The translations under genes and the position numbers were made by a program. Below, piece by piece: positions 25,186-34,001 of a stretch of 56,077 nucleotides of DNA. This DNA comes from Sphingomonadales bacterium. GTDB taxonomy: Bacteria > Pseudomonadota > Alphaproteobacteria > Sphingomonadales > Sphingomonadaceae. The notes below the pieces were generated by a model. The model saw nothing but the letters and a program-made list of their open reading frames with translations. It was not told the DNA's origin and ran no database searches. The first letter of the stretch is position 1; every line of letters starts with the position of its first letter. The DNA lies in NCBI GenBank assembly GCA_012032285.1, contig JAAURJ010000014.1:1-56077 (forward strand), in the 5' to 3' direction.

Positions 25186-25994
25186 ATTTCCTGCAATATC
25201 TGTTCGAGCAACCATGTTTTTGCGGCATCATCGGCAAAGCTGTGCGATGCACTATCGGTGCTCGACAAGCAGATATTGGGATGACCGCGCACAGCAGCAA
25301 ACACATCGCTATTCCACGCGCCCATAAATGCCATGGCGGTCGTGTCCCGCTTTGCAAGGAGCAGGCGAACAGGGACATTTATAACGGACAGCTGTGCGGC
25401 CATTTGTATGGCAAGACCGCTAGGGGCATCCTTTTGGGTCGCTTTGGCAAGACCGCCCAGCAGTTTTTTCAGGTCAATTTTGCCGGTAAACAGGTCGATC
25501 AAGCTGCGGGGATTTTTGATCCTTTCCCAGTAGCGCGCACGGATAGCAGCGGCGCTTGGCGGAGCCGGGCTGTCCATTACATCGTCATCATCTTGTCTCT
25601 CGATCACCCATGGATTGGCCAGGATCAACCCGTCCAATTGCCCGTCATGGTATAAAGCCAGCGCGGCCGCTGCATCGCAATTGCCAAAAGCGATAATGCG
25701 CCGCACCGCTGGCACTTCACGGCGAAAGGCGGCGATGGCGGCGGCGATATCGGCTGCGCTGGATAAAAACCCGCCATTCACCCCTTCGCTATCGCCAATA
25801 CCTCGCCGGTCATAGCGCAGCACCGGATGGCCATATGCTGCAATCTGCGCCGCGCATTGCGCCTGCCCGCTATGGGCGCCGCTGCGTATTTCATTGCCGC
25901 CGCTGACGATCAACAGCCCGGTTTCGCCCGCCGCTTCATCCAGTGTTCCGGTGAGTTTATCATCCGCGCATTCTAAAATGATCATCCGCCGCAT
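25164..25994 (-). CDS. Exosortase A system-associated hydrolase 1 (alpha/beta hydrolase)
   Basis: The protein of about 276 residues has an alpha/beta-hydrolase fold with a DRRGIGDSEG strand-turn, a nucleophile-elbow-like AFGNCDAAAA in which Cys stands where Ser is usual, and a late HSFADD histidine. It resembles the TIGR03100-type hydrolases of exosortase-A gene clusters. I chose ATG 25994, which has GGAG six bases upstream; ATG 25985 would overlap the hydrolase 2 stop (ATGA). The last codons, for GSEGGT, are antisense to the tRNA-Met T-arm and acceptor. Its position after hydrolase 2 and the carrier protein supports the assignment. Confidence 0.82.
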   Translation of the reverse strand: MRRMIILECADDKLTGTLDEAAGETGLLIVSGGNEIRSGAHSGQAQCAAQIAAYGHPVLRYDRRGIGDSEGVNGGFLSSAADIAAAIAAFRREVPAVRRIIAFGNCDAAAALALYHDGQLDGLILANPWVIERQDDDDVMDSPAPPSAAAIRARYWERIKNPRSLIDLFTGKIDLKKLLGGLAKATQKDAPSGLAIQMAAQLSVINVPVRLLLAKRDTTAMAFMGAWNSDVFAAVRGHPNICLSSTDSASHSFADDAAKTWLLEQILQEIGSEGGT

Positions 25995-26683
25995 GATGCG
26001 CTCCAATTATCCAGATGCGTGGCCAGTGAGACGGACATTTGCGGGTCATCCTGTGGCTCTGCCCGCAGCCATAGGGCGCTGCCCTCCACGCCGTCTGAAC
26101 CCAAATTACAGAGGGTGAGTATGGGCAAGTCTTTGGCTTCGGCGCTTTCCAAAGAATGTAGCATTGCCGCGCTTAGCCTGTTTCCGGCAAGCTCAACAGG
26201 GGCCTTCTGGGCTGATGCGATCAATGCCTCAGAATGGGTCACAAGGCCCGCTTCCCTGTCCCCTGCAATACGCGCCCGGATCATAGTTTTTAATAGCTGC
26301 GCACCTTTGGCAGGCGCCAGGCGCCAATGCGGCAAATGCGGTATGCCATCGTCAATCAGGCATCCGCCGCGTATGGAGGCAATATGGGTTGCGCCAAACT
26401 GTGCCGCCGCAGCCGAGACCGCACCGCGCCAATGATCCAGATCCTGATCGCTGAGCGCCGCCATGCTTTCATTGTATCCAGGAAGGTCGGGCAGGAAAGA
26501 TTGCAGCCCGCGCCGTTCCAGATCGCGCATCACCTGAACCAGCACGCGGCGCATCCGGTTCATTTCATCAAACAACGGCTGGACTATCAGTATCCGCCGC
26601 TCTGCATCTGCTGTGCCAGCGGAAAGACAATGTTCGTCATGCCCGGCAAAATGATAGCGGACAGGGCGGACCGCTGCGCTCAA
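25982..26683 (-). CDS. Exosortase A system-associated hydrolase 2 (alpha/beta hydrolase-like)
   Basis: The 233-residue protein resembles the TIGR03101-type second hydrolase of exosortase-A clusters: PLFDEMNRMRRVLVQVMRDLERRG near the start and LPDLPGYNES after it. The nucleophile region reads IASIRGGCLID, without a clear Gly-x-Ser-x-Gly. Its ATG overlaps the carrier-protein stop (26680-26683, ATGA) and its end overlaps the hydrolase 1 start, so the three genes are translationally coupled. The substrate is unknown. Confidence 0.8.
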   Translation of the reverse strand: MSAAVRPVRYHFAGHDEHCLSAGTADAERRILIVQPLFDEMNRMRRVLVQVMRDLERRGLQSFLPDLPGYNESMAALSDQDLDHWRGAVSAAAAQFGATHIASIRGGCLIDDGIPHLPHWRLAPAKGAQLLKTMIRARIAGDREAGLVTHSEALIASAQKAPVELAGNRLSAAMLHSLESAEAKDLPILTLCNLGSDGVEGSALWLRAEPQDDPQMSVSLATHLDNWSASCGG

Positions 26684-27006
26684 GCCGCCCGCTTTGTCTC
26701 AGCAAATTCGAAAAGGCTGCCAAAGGTTTCAAACAGTTCGGCATCGACATCTTCGTCATCAATCACAATGCCCAGCCTGTCCTCCATTTCGGTAAGCAAG
26801 CCAGCGACCGCCATCGAGTCCAATTCGGGCAATGCACCGAATAATTCGGTTTCTGCGGTCATCTCCGCCACTTGTTCTGCCGATAATCCAAGCAGGTCGG
26901 ACAGGATAGAGCGCAAAATTGCGTCTGTGGATGGACCCTGAGAACCCGCCCCATTGTCTTGTGCCATGCCGATGGGATCATCTGTTCCGGTTGCGGCCTT
27001 TGTCAT
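26680..27006 (-). CDS. Acyl carrier protein of the exosortase-A-type module
   Basis: The 108-residue protein has an ACP fold after a flexible N-terminus of about 27 residues. The phosphopantetheine attachment serine is S64 in ALPELDSMAV, a DSM variant of the usual DSL. The helix-2 region GLLTEMEDRLGI is typical. It should carry an acyl or aminoacyl group as a thioester, loaded by the ligase encoded 1 kb away on the other strand. An alternative start is the ATG at codon 14. Confidence 0.87.
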   Translation of the reverse strand: MTKAATGTDDPIGMAQDNGAGSQGPSTDAILRSILSDLLGLSAEQVAEMTAETELFGALPELDSMAVAGLLTEMEDRLGIVIDDEDVDAELFETFGSLFEFAETKRAA

Positions 27007-27022
27007 GTTCGTCCCTGATTCG

Positions 27023-28060
27023 TTATTCTTTGCGCAGCTTATGGCGGATGATATGCGGCCAGTTCAACATATGATTGGGCCAGAATATATCAAGGGCATA
27101 GCGCGGGCGGACTTCTTCCATCCATTCGTTTTTATATGAATCGCTGCCTGTGCCGAAATCTATTTCGGAAACATGATCAATATCAATGCTATATTGGAAT
27201 AGTGCCGCCGATAACAAGGTGCCGGGCGATGCCGATAAATAGCGTTCGTCATGCGCAAGCTTGTGAATCAACGCGGTGCCGTTTTCGCTGGTCCAAAACT
27301 GCGCCGCCGCCGGTTTGCCGTCAATATAGGCAAGGCCAAGCCGCAGACAGCCTGCTGCCGCCTCTTGCCGGGCTAGGTCGCGCAGGAAATCCGGGCTGCC
27401 TTCGCTGGGTTTCCAACTGCGGGCATAGACTTTTTCATAATCGGCCCAGCTTTGTTCATCAAAATCTTTGGCGATACGGATGGAGACCATGCCTTTACTG
27501 CCTTTACGCTTAACCGTGCTGCGCAGCTGGCCGGGGCGCCCTTGCCAATATTCGTCAAAACTGCGGCCATTGACGCGCAGATAATGATTTTCATCGCACT
27601 GGCGTTTGACAACAACCCATCCGGCCTGTTCAAAGGCGGTGGCCGTCAGGCTGGCTGATCCGTCCTCATCGGGCAGAGGCGACAGCGTGATGCGCCGCGC
27701 GTGGCCCTGTGCCAGCAAGGCAATTTGCCGCAGCAAGGCGAGTTTTGTGACCTCGTCATATGATCCTGCAAATATTGGGCGAAATGTGAAATTATACCAG
27801 TTGGCCAGTGCATCATAGCATCCTGTAGCGCTTTGCATCAAAGGCAGCCACAAATCATGCTCGCCATCATGCGTCCGCAGCAAAAGCGGTTTGCGTCCGC
27901 GCAGCGCCATACGGTGCAGCGCATCGAGCCAATCGAGCCGGTCAAAAAGTGTTTTTTGCCGGTCCCTGTCCAGATTTCCTCGTGCAGCCGCTTGCGCATC
28001 AAGGAAATTATCGTGATATTCACCTTTGACCGGCAATTGAAAATGTCCTGCTACGCCCAT
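27023..28060 (-). CDS. GNAT/FemAB-like acyltransferase of the exosortase-A-type module
   Basis: The 345-residue protein is a BioF2-like GNAT-fold protein related to FemAB. Visible signatures are HYLRVNGRSFDEYWQGRPGQ, the AAAQFWTSENGTALIHKLAHDE strand-helix, and LLSAALFQYSIDIDHVSEIDFGTG. FemAB-like proteins transfer amino acids or acyl groups to cell-envelope acceptors. It precedes the carrier protein by 16 bases. The start is ATG 28060; an upstream in-frame TTG is less likely. The gene begins 26 bases from the divergent ligase. Confidence 0.85.
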   Translation of the reverse strand: MGVAGHFQLPVKGEYHDNFLDAQAAARGNLDRDRQKTLFDRLDWLDALHRMALRGRKPLLLRTHDGEHDLWLPLMQSATGCYDALANWYNFTFRPIFAGSYDEVTKLALLRQIALLAQGHARRITLSPLPDEDGSASLTATAFEQAGWVVVKRQCDENHYLRVNGRSFDEYWQGRPGQLRSTVKRKGSKGMVSIRIAKDFDEQSWADYEKVYARSWKPSEGSPDFLRDLARQEAAAGCLRLGLAYIDGKPAAAQFWTSENGTALIHKLAHDERYLSASPGTLLSAALFQYSIDIDHVSEIDFGTGSDSYKNEWMEEVRPRYALDIFWPNHMLNWPHIIRHKLRKE

Positions 28061-28086
28061 GTTAATGCCCAAAAAGATATGCCCTA

Positions 28087-29613
28087 ATGACGAATATGAT
28101 ACCAGACTTTCCGCTCGATCATTTGGCCCTTATGGGCCATGCGGACGCGCCTGCACTGTTTATCCAGAACCAAGTCTATAGTTATAAGGAGTTAAATCTC
28201 CGTATCGGACGGCTTGCTTTTTTGCTTAAGGCTGCGGGGCTGGGCGATGGTGACCGTGTGGCGGTGTGGACGGCCAAGGGGCTGATCGCTTGTATCATGC
28301 CGTTGGCGGCGGTCAGGGCAGGGTGCATTTATGTGCCGGTCAACCCGCTGTTAAAAGCACCTCAGCTGGCGCATATCATGGCCGATAGCGGGGCAAAGTT
28401 GCTCATTACAAATGCCGCGCGGGCCAAATCGCTGGGCAAGGACGATGTCGGTGCAGATGTGGCTTTATGGGATGAGGCGGAGAGTGCAGCGGCGCTAGAA
28501 GGCGAAGATGCGTCTTTTCTGGAGCCGCTTCCCGCCGGTCATGATACACAGAGGCTTGCTGCAATCCTCTACACATCGGGCAGCACGGGCCGGCCAAAGG
28601 GCGTAATGCTCTCGCATCGCAACCTAGCGCTGGGCGCGGTCAGCGTGGCACAATATCTAAAGCTTCAGGACGATGACCGCGTGCTCGCGGTACTCCCGCT
28701 TTCCTTTGATTATGGGCAAAATCAATTGCTGTCCATTTGGCGGGCCGGGGGCTGCGCCGTGCCGCTCGATTATTTAACCCCGCGCGATGTGGTCAAGGCC
28801 TGCGCCCGGCATCAGATCACCACGCTCGCCGCAGTGCCGCCCTTATGGGTGCAGCTCACCGAACTGGATTGGCCGCAGGAAGCGTCATCGTCAATGCGCC
28901 GCTTGACCAATAGCGGGGGTGCGTTGACCCCTGTGTTGGTGCGGGATTTGCGCCGGTTATTTGGTGCAAAGACAGATATTTACGCCATGTATGGTTTGAC
29001 CGAGGCATTCCGCTCTACCTATCTGGATCCGGCCCTGATTGATGATAACCCGGTCAGCATGGGCCGCGCCATTCCTTTTGCGGAAATCATGGTGGTTAGG
29101 GGCGATGGCCGCGCCGCAGCGGCGGAGGAAGCGGGGGAGCTGGTCCATGCCGGGCCGTTAGTGGCTCAGGGTTATTGGCAAGACACAGAGCGCACGGCAC
29201 AGCGTTTCAGGCCGGCTCCTGCTTATAGCCGCTATGGCGGTATCGCTGTTTATAGTGGTGATACTGTGCGGCAGGGCGCTGACGGGCTGCTATATTTTGT
29301 TGGCCGCGATGATGCGATGATTAAAACCAGCGGCAACCGCGTTTCACCGACGGAGATTGAGGAAGTGGCGGTGCAAAGCGGTGTTATCGCCGAAGCCTGC
29401 GCCCTTGGCCGCAGAGATGACCGTCTGGGTGAAGCGATTATCCTATTCGTCCGCGCAATGAACGGACAGTCTGCGGATGAAGTGCCGCTGCGCAGCCATT
29501 TGAAAAGCGCTTTACCCAATTTCATGCAACCCGCCGAAATCCTATGGCTGGACGCATTTCCCAAAAACGCCAATGGCAAATTGGACCGAAATGCGTTGGC
29601 GGAACGGATTTAA
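28087..29613 (+). CDS. Acyl-CoA/acyl-ACP ligase (AMP-forming), exosortase A system-associated
   Basis: The 508-residue ANL-family enzyme has the ATP-binding YTSGSTGRPKG (162-172), YGLTEAFRS, the YSGDTV and GRDDAMIKTSGNRVSPTEIEE motifs, and the C-terminal catalytic lysine K498 in NANGKLDR. It adenylates a carboxylic acid or amino acid and passes it to CoA or a carrier protein. It resembles the TIGR03098 ligases that sit next to a PLP decarboxylase in exosortase-A clusters, as it does here. The substrate is not known. Confidence 0.9.
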   Translation: MTNMIPDFPLDHLALMGHADAPALFIQNQVYSYKELNLRIGRLAFLLKAAGLGDGDRVAVWTAKGLIACIMPLAAVRAGCIYVPVNPLLKAPQLAHIMADSGAKLLITNAARAKSLGKDDVGADVALWDEAESAAALEGEDASFLEPLPAGHDTQRLAAILYTSGSTGRPKGVMLSHRNLALGAVSVAQYLKLQDDDRVLAVLPLSFDYGQNQLLSIWRAGGCAVPLDYLTPRDVVKACARHQITTLAAVPPLWVQLTELDWPQEASSSMRRLTNSGGALTPVLVRDLRRLFGAKTDIYAMYGLTEAFRSTYLDPALIDDNPVSMGRAIPFAEIMVVRGDGRAAAAEEAGELVHAGPLVAQGYWQDTERTAQRFRPAPAYSRYGGIAVYSGDTVRQGADGLLYFVGRDDAMIKTSGNRVSPTEIEEVAVQSGVIAEACALGRRDDRLGEAIILFVRAMNGQSADEVPLRSHLKSALPNFMQPAEILWLDAFPKNANGKLDRNALAERI

Positions 29614-29625
29614 CCATTTATCGCT

Positions 29626-30887
29626 ATGGTCGAAACGATGAACGAAGCTGCAATGATAAAAGCAAAGCCATTTGGTCCCATCCCGGCCGGTTATGAAATG
29701 ATGCAGGGGCAACTGGCCATTGGCGAGCGCATGGCAACTCAATGGGTGGAAGAGGCAGGGATACCCCGCTCTTTGTCTATTCCCGTGCCCACTTGCAGCG
29801 CCGTGTGGCCGATCTTCGCGCTGCTTTGCCCAGCCGGGTCGCCATCCATTATGCGATGAAGGGCAATCCGTTTCCGCCCTTGCTCCGCTTCATGAACGCT
29901 TTGGTGGACGGGTTTGATCTGGCATCGGGCGGAGAGATGGAATTGGCGCTGACCGCAGGCGTGGCTGCAGACAAGATGAGCTTTGCAGGGCCAGGCAAGC
30001 GTGACCGCGAGCTGGAGGCGGCGATTGCACGGGGTGTAACTATCAATTTGGAAAGCGAGGGCGAGGCGGGCAGAGCGATTGATATTGCCAACCGGTTCGG
30101 TATCACGCCAAAGCTTGCTGTGCGTGTCAATCCTAGTTTTGACCTGAAAGGGTCCGGGATGAAAATGGGCGGCGGAGCAAAGCAATTTGGCGTAGATGCA
30201 GAGCGCGTGCCCGCTTTGGTCAAGCAGATATTGGAACGCGGCGCAGATTGGCGGGGCTTTCACATATATGCTGGATCGCAGGCGCTCAACGCCGATGCAA
30301 TTATAGAGATGCAGGCGGCAACGCTCGCATTGGTAACAGATTTGACCGCCGAAATTGGAACGCCGCCCGTGCACGTCAATCTGGGCGGCGGTTTTGGGAT
30401 ACCCTATTTCGCCGGGGATGAGCCGCTGGATATTTATGCGGTCGGTTCGGCATTGGACGCTGCGCTCGGCGCTATGCCAGACGATTTGGCCAATACCGGT
30501 TATTGCATTGAACTGGGTCGTTATTTGGTGGGGGAAGCAGGTGTCTATCTGACCCGCATTATCGATCGGAAAGTCAGCCATGGCGAGACATTCCTTGTTA
30601 CCGATGGCGGGCTGCACCATCAATTGGCGGCAAGCGGGAATTTTGGCACTGTTATCCGGCGCAATTATCCTATCGCCATTGCCACGCGGTTTGATGCCAA
30701 AGCGGAGGAGGTGGTTTCAGTGACGGGATGTCTGTGCACCCCGCTCGATATGCTGGGCAATCATGTGCATTTGCCCCGCGCAGATGTGGGCGATCTGGTC
30801 GCCATATTTTGCGCCGGTGCTTATGGTGCCTCCGCCAGCCCTGCCAATTTTTTGGAGCAGGGCGCGGCGAAAGAGATTTTGGTTTAA
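29626..30887 (+). CDS. PLP-dependent decarboxylase, exosortase A system-associated (one frameshift)
   Basis: The protein of about 421 residues is a fold-III (alanine racemase-like) decarboxylase related to ornithine and diaminopimelate decarboxylases. The PLP lysine is in IHYAMKGNPF, the phosphate-binding HVNLGGGFGIPYF and GLHHQLAASGNFG follow, and the catalytic cysteine is in GCLCTPLD. The N-terminal KPFGPIPAGYEM is in another frame; changing GGG to GGGG at 29758-29760 joins it as EEAGDTPLFVYSRAHL. Start is uncertain among ATG 29626, 29638 and 29656. It follows the ligase by 12 bases. Confidence 0.88.
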
Positions 30888-30908
30888 AAAAGCGCTGTGG
30901 TTGAGCGT

Positions 30909-31388
30909 TTAAGCGACTTTGGCTTCTTCACCAAGTAACAGCGGGTCATTTTTGCCGATATCAATGGTGGATTTGCCGATATTGGGCGATTTGGCGGTGC
31001 GCTGCTTAAATTTGCCATCAACCTGTGCACCGGGTGCTATCGACAAATTCTGGTAAGTCACATCGCCGATAATACGGGCGCTGGCTTCTATGACCAACTC
31101 CAATGCTTCGATGGATCCTTCCACCTTGCCTGACAAACGCGCATTTTCGGCGCTCACCTTGCCTTTGATGACGCTGCTTTCGCCTTGGACGAGTGAGCCG
31201 CAGGCGACATCACCTTGCACGGTGCCGTCAATATGCAAATCCACCTTTGCAGTTAAATTGCCGACAATCTCAACATCCGATGCGATCATCGAAAAAGTAT
31301 GCCCTGAACCGCTCATATTGTTACGACTTCTGGCCTGAGGTGCGCTGGGCACGGTTGGTTCCGGCGAGGGCTTGGACTTCGAGAACAT
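30909..31388 (-). CDS. Bactofilin
   Basis: The 159-residue protein has a central bactofilin beta-helix (about 30-135, with SDVEIVGNLTAKVDLHIDG-type rungs) between disordered ends. Bactofilins polymerise without nucleotides and organise cell-wall enzymes. GGAGG nine bases before ATG 31388 strongly supports this start, which makes the first 68 bases overlap the end of the upstream M23 peptidase gene in another frame. A later ATG at codon 25 would avoid the overlap but has no good ribosome-binding site. Pairing with an M23 peptidase is a known bactofilin arrangement. Confidence 0.92.
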   Translation of the reverse strand: MFSKSKPSPEPTVPSAPQARSRNNMSGSGHTFSMIASDVEIVGNLTAKVDLHIDGTVQGDVACGSLVQGESSVIKGKVSAENARLSGKVEGSIEALELVIEASARIIGDVTYQNLSIAPGAQVDGKFKQRTAKSPNIGKSTIDIGKNDPLLLGEEAKVA

Positions 31389-32487
31389 TATTATTGGCCT
31401 CCAAAAATTTCAGCGGGTTGACGGCTTGACCATTCAGCCGAACCTCAAAATGTAGGTGAGAACCGGTTGAACGACCGGTGCTGCCCATTTTGGCTATTTG
31501 TATACCACGGCCAACCTTTTGACCATTGGAAACTGTAAACCCGGAAAGATGGGCGTAGCGTGTCACCAAGCCATTGGCATGGGTGATTTCAACGGTATTG
31601 CCATAACCCGATTGCTGTCCGGCAAAGGTAACAATGCCATCGGCGGCGGCCAGGATCGGCGTGCCCAAGGGGCCTTTGAAATCCAGGCCGCTGTGCATAG
31701 CGGCTGCGCCCGTAAACGGATCGCGGCGATAGCCATAGCTGCTTGATACCATGCCAACATGGGCAGGCATGGCGGTGGGTACGCTTGCCAAAGCATTTTC
31801 CATAGCGGTCATACGTTCGAGCGCAGCGGCCAGCTTGTCAAATCGCGGATCACCAAAAGCTGACTTTTTATTATTGCCGAAAAACGGGATGAAGGGACCG
31901 CCCTGAGCGCTGTTCATTTGCGATTTTGCCATGGCTTCGGGGTTGAGACCGAATTGACGGATCGCATTGGCGGCGCGCTGTGCACGGACCTGTGCCACTT
32001 TGGTCATATGCTCGGCGAAACGGATTTGCCGCGCCTCCAACCGTGCAAGGCCAGAGGCCTCGGGAATGACCGCGCTAATTTTCTTAAACGCTTCATTTTG
32101 CTTTACCGGTGCATCATCGGCGGCAGGCATCGGAACCTCCCCAGCAATCGGTGCAGTCATGCTTTCCAGCATATCCTGACGCTTTTCGATATCCTTGGTC
32201 GCATCGCTGATAAAACTACGATAAGCGTCTACTCCGTCCGACTTGGATTGCACCGCAGCGGCTTTTTCCATCAGCGACATTCGTTCAAAGGAAATGCTCG
32301 CCTGATTGATCGCCATGCCAAGCGTAATCACCAACCAAAGACCAATTATAGCCGCTGCCGAAGCGGCAACGCGCTTTTGCAGTTTTGCAGATATTTTCAA
32401 AAACCGTACTTGCCCGTTTGACCGCATGAAAAACTCGCGGTCTACAAACCAACTGGCAATCCGATTTTTCCAATCGGATGCTTTCAT
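31321..32487 (-). CDS. M23 peptidoglycan endopeptidase, membrane-anchored
   Basis: The 388-residue protein has an N-terminal cytoplasmic piece (VDREFFMRSNGQVRFLKIS), one membrane segment (about 41-61), a helical region, and a C-terminal LytM domain with intact zinc ligands: HSGLD and, later, HLHFE. It should cut peptide cross-links in the periplasm. I chose ATG 32487, which begins just before the conserved REFFMRS block. Its last 68 bases overlap the bactofilin gene. Bactofilin probably positions it, as shown for such pairs in other bacteria. Confidence 0.9.
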   Translation of the reverse strand: MKASDWKNRIASWFVDREFFMRSNGQVRFLKISAKLQKRVAASAAAIIGLWLVITLGMAINQASISFERMSLMEKAAAVQSKSDGVDAYRSFISDATKDIEKRQDMLESMTAPIAGEVPMPAADDAPVKQNEAFKKISAVIPEASGLARLEARQIRFAEHMTKVAQVRAQRAANAIRQFGLNPEAMAKSQMNSAQGGPFIPFFGNNKKSAFGDPRFDKLAAALERMTAMENALASVPTAMPAHVGMVSSSYGYRRDPFTGAAAMHSGLDFKGPLGTPILAAADGIVTFAGQQSGYGNTVEITHANGLVTRYAHLSGFTVSNGQKVGRGIQIAKMGSTGRSTGSHLHFEVRLNGQAVNPLKFLEANNNVLEVQALAGTNRAQRTSGQKS

Positions 32488-32747
32488 AAAAAGTGTCACG
32501 ACCCACCCCTTTTTTTTATTTGCGGCGCCGATAACAGAGTTGGGCATGGCTGGCGAATCGCTGCCGCCGGAGTCGTGACGAGCCGAGAGATGGACAGGAT
32601 GAATTGCATAGAAACGTCATTTTTAAGCATAGGCAAGGCTTAAAATGTTATGAACGAATCGTCGGAACTATCTTCGTTCCGGACATTTTCGGTCCGATTT
32701 TCCCACGCCCCCTTTTCCTTTCGGCGTATAGCCCCTAACAGGGGGGC

Positions 32748-34001
32748 ATGAGTGAAATTGATGATATGGTTGCGGGTTTAGCCGCAAGAGCAAAGACCGC
32801 TTCGCGTGCATTGGCGCGGGCCAGCGACGAACAGAAATCTTTGGCGCTAAAGGCGGCGGCCAGCGCGTTGATTGCGGCGCAGGACATAATTTTGGCGGCC
32901 AATGCCAAAGACATGGCAGCAGGCGAAAAACGCGGCCTGTCTGCCGCCATGCTCGACCGTTTGAAACTGGATACAGGCCGCCTGTCGGCTATTGCGTCTG
33001 CGGTTGAGCAGGTGGCGATATTGGAGGATCCCGTTGGGCAGGTAATTGACAGTAATGCGCGGCCCAATGGCCTGGTGATGAAAAGGGTGCGGGTGCCCAT
33101 TGGCGTATTGGGTATCATCTATGAAAGCCGTCCCAATGTAACCGCCGATGCGGCGGCGCTGGGTGTCCGGTCTGGTAATGCCGTTATCCTGCGCGGGGGA
33201 AGCGAGGCGGTGAACAGCAACCACGCAATTTTCAAGGCGATGGTAACGGGGATCGAATCAGCCGGTTTGCCCGCCGATGCGATTATCCTGATGCCAACAC
33301 AGGACCGCGCCGCCGTTGGCGCTATGCTGCGGGCGCAGGGGCAGATTGACATGATTATCCCGCGCGGCGGAAAATCGCTTGTGGCCCGCGTGCAGGACGA
33401 GGCGCGCGTGCCTGTACTCGCGCATTTGGACGGGATTTGCCATATCTATGTCCATTCCGGTGCCGATCCTGATATGGCCAAGGCGATAGTGTTAAATGCG
33501 AAAATGCGCCGCACTGGTATTTGCGGAGCGATGGAAAGCCTTTTGATTGATCAGGATTATCCTGCCCCTGCCGATCTTGTCCGTGCGTTGATTGACGCAG
33601 GCTGCGAGGTGCGGGCCGATGATGCGCTCATGGAACTGGATGCCCGAACGGTTTCGGCTGTGGAAGAAGATTGGGATACCGAATATCTGGAACCCATTGT
33701 GTCCGCCTGCATGGTGGATAGTGTGGAAGAGGCCGTGGCGCATATTGCAAGGCATAGCTCAGGCCATACCGAATCGATCATTACCAGCGATGAAGCTGTC
33801 GCAAAGCGTTTCCAGATGGAGGTGGACAGCGCCATTGTTATGCATAATGCCTCCACCCAATTTGCCGATGGTGGCGAATTTGGGCTGGGCGCTGAAATCG
33901 GCATTGCAACGGGTCGCCTACACGCCCGCGGGCCGGTGGCATTAGAAGGGCTGACCACTTATAAATGGCTGGTGCAAGGGCAAGGACAAGTGCGTCCTTG
34001 A
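32748..34001 (+). CDS. proA: Gamma-glutamyl phosphate reductase
   Basis: The 417-residue protein reduces gamma-glutamyl phosphate to glutamate 5-semialdehyde in proline synthesis. Motifs include IGVLGIIYESRPNVT, the NADPH-site RGGSEAVNSN, the catalytic cysteine in RRTGICGAMESLL, and FADGGEFGLGAEIGI near the end. Length is normal. It heads a plus-strand run with nadD, rsfS, rlmH, envC and ctpA, and is read divergently from the M23 peptidase across 260 bases that contain three GANTC sites (32555, 32570, 32656). Confidence 0.96.
   Translation: MSEIDDMVAGLAARAKTASRALARASDEQKSLALKAAASALIAAQDIILAANAKDMAAGEKRGLSAAMLDRLKLDTGRLSAIASAVEQVAILEDPVGQVIDSNARPNGLVMKRVRVPIGVLGIIYESRPNVTADAAALGVRSGNAVILRGGSEAVNSNHAIFKAMVTGIESAGLPADAIILMPTQDRAAVGAMLRAQGQIDMIIPRGGKSLVARVQDEARVPVLAHLDGICHIYVHSGADPDMAKAIVLNAKMRRTGICGAMESLLIDQDYPAPADLVRALIDAGCEVRADDALMELDARTVSAVEEDWDTEYLEPIVSACMVDSVEEAVAHIARHSSGHTESIITSDEAVAKRFQMEVDSAIVMHNASTQFADGGEFGLGAEIGIATGRLHARGPVALEGLTTYKWLVQGQGQVRP

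Noticed and set aside
29739-30623. A 294-residue minus-strand frame opposite the PLP decarboxylase
   Set aside because: The plus strand encodes all decarboxylase motifs here; the antisense product shows no family features.
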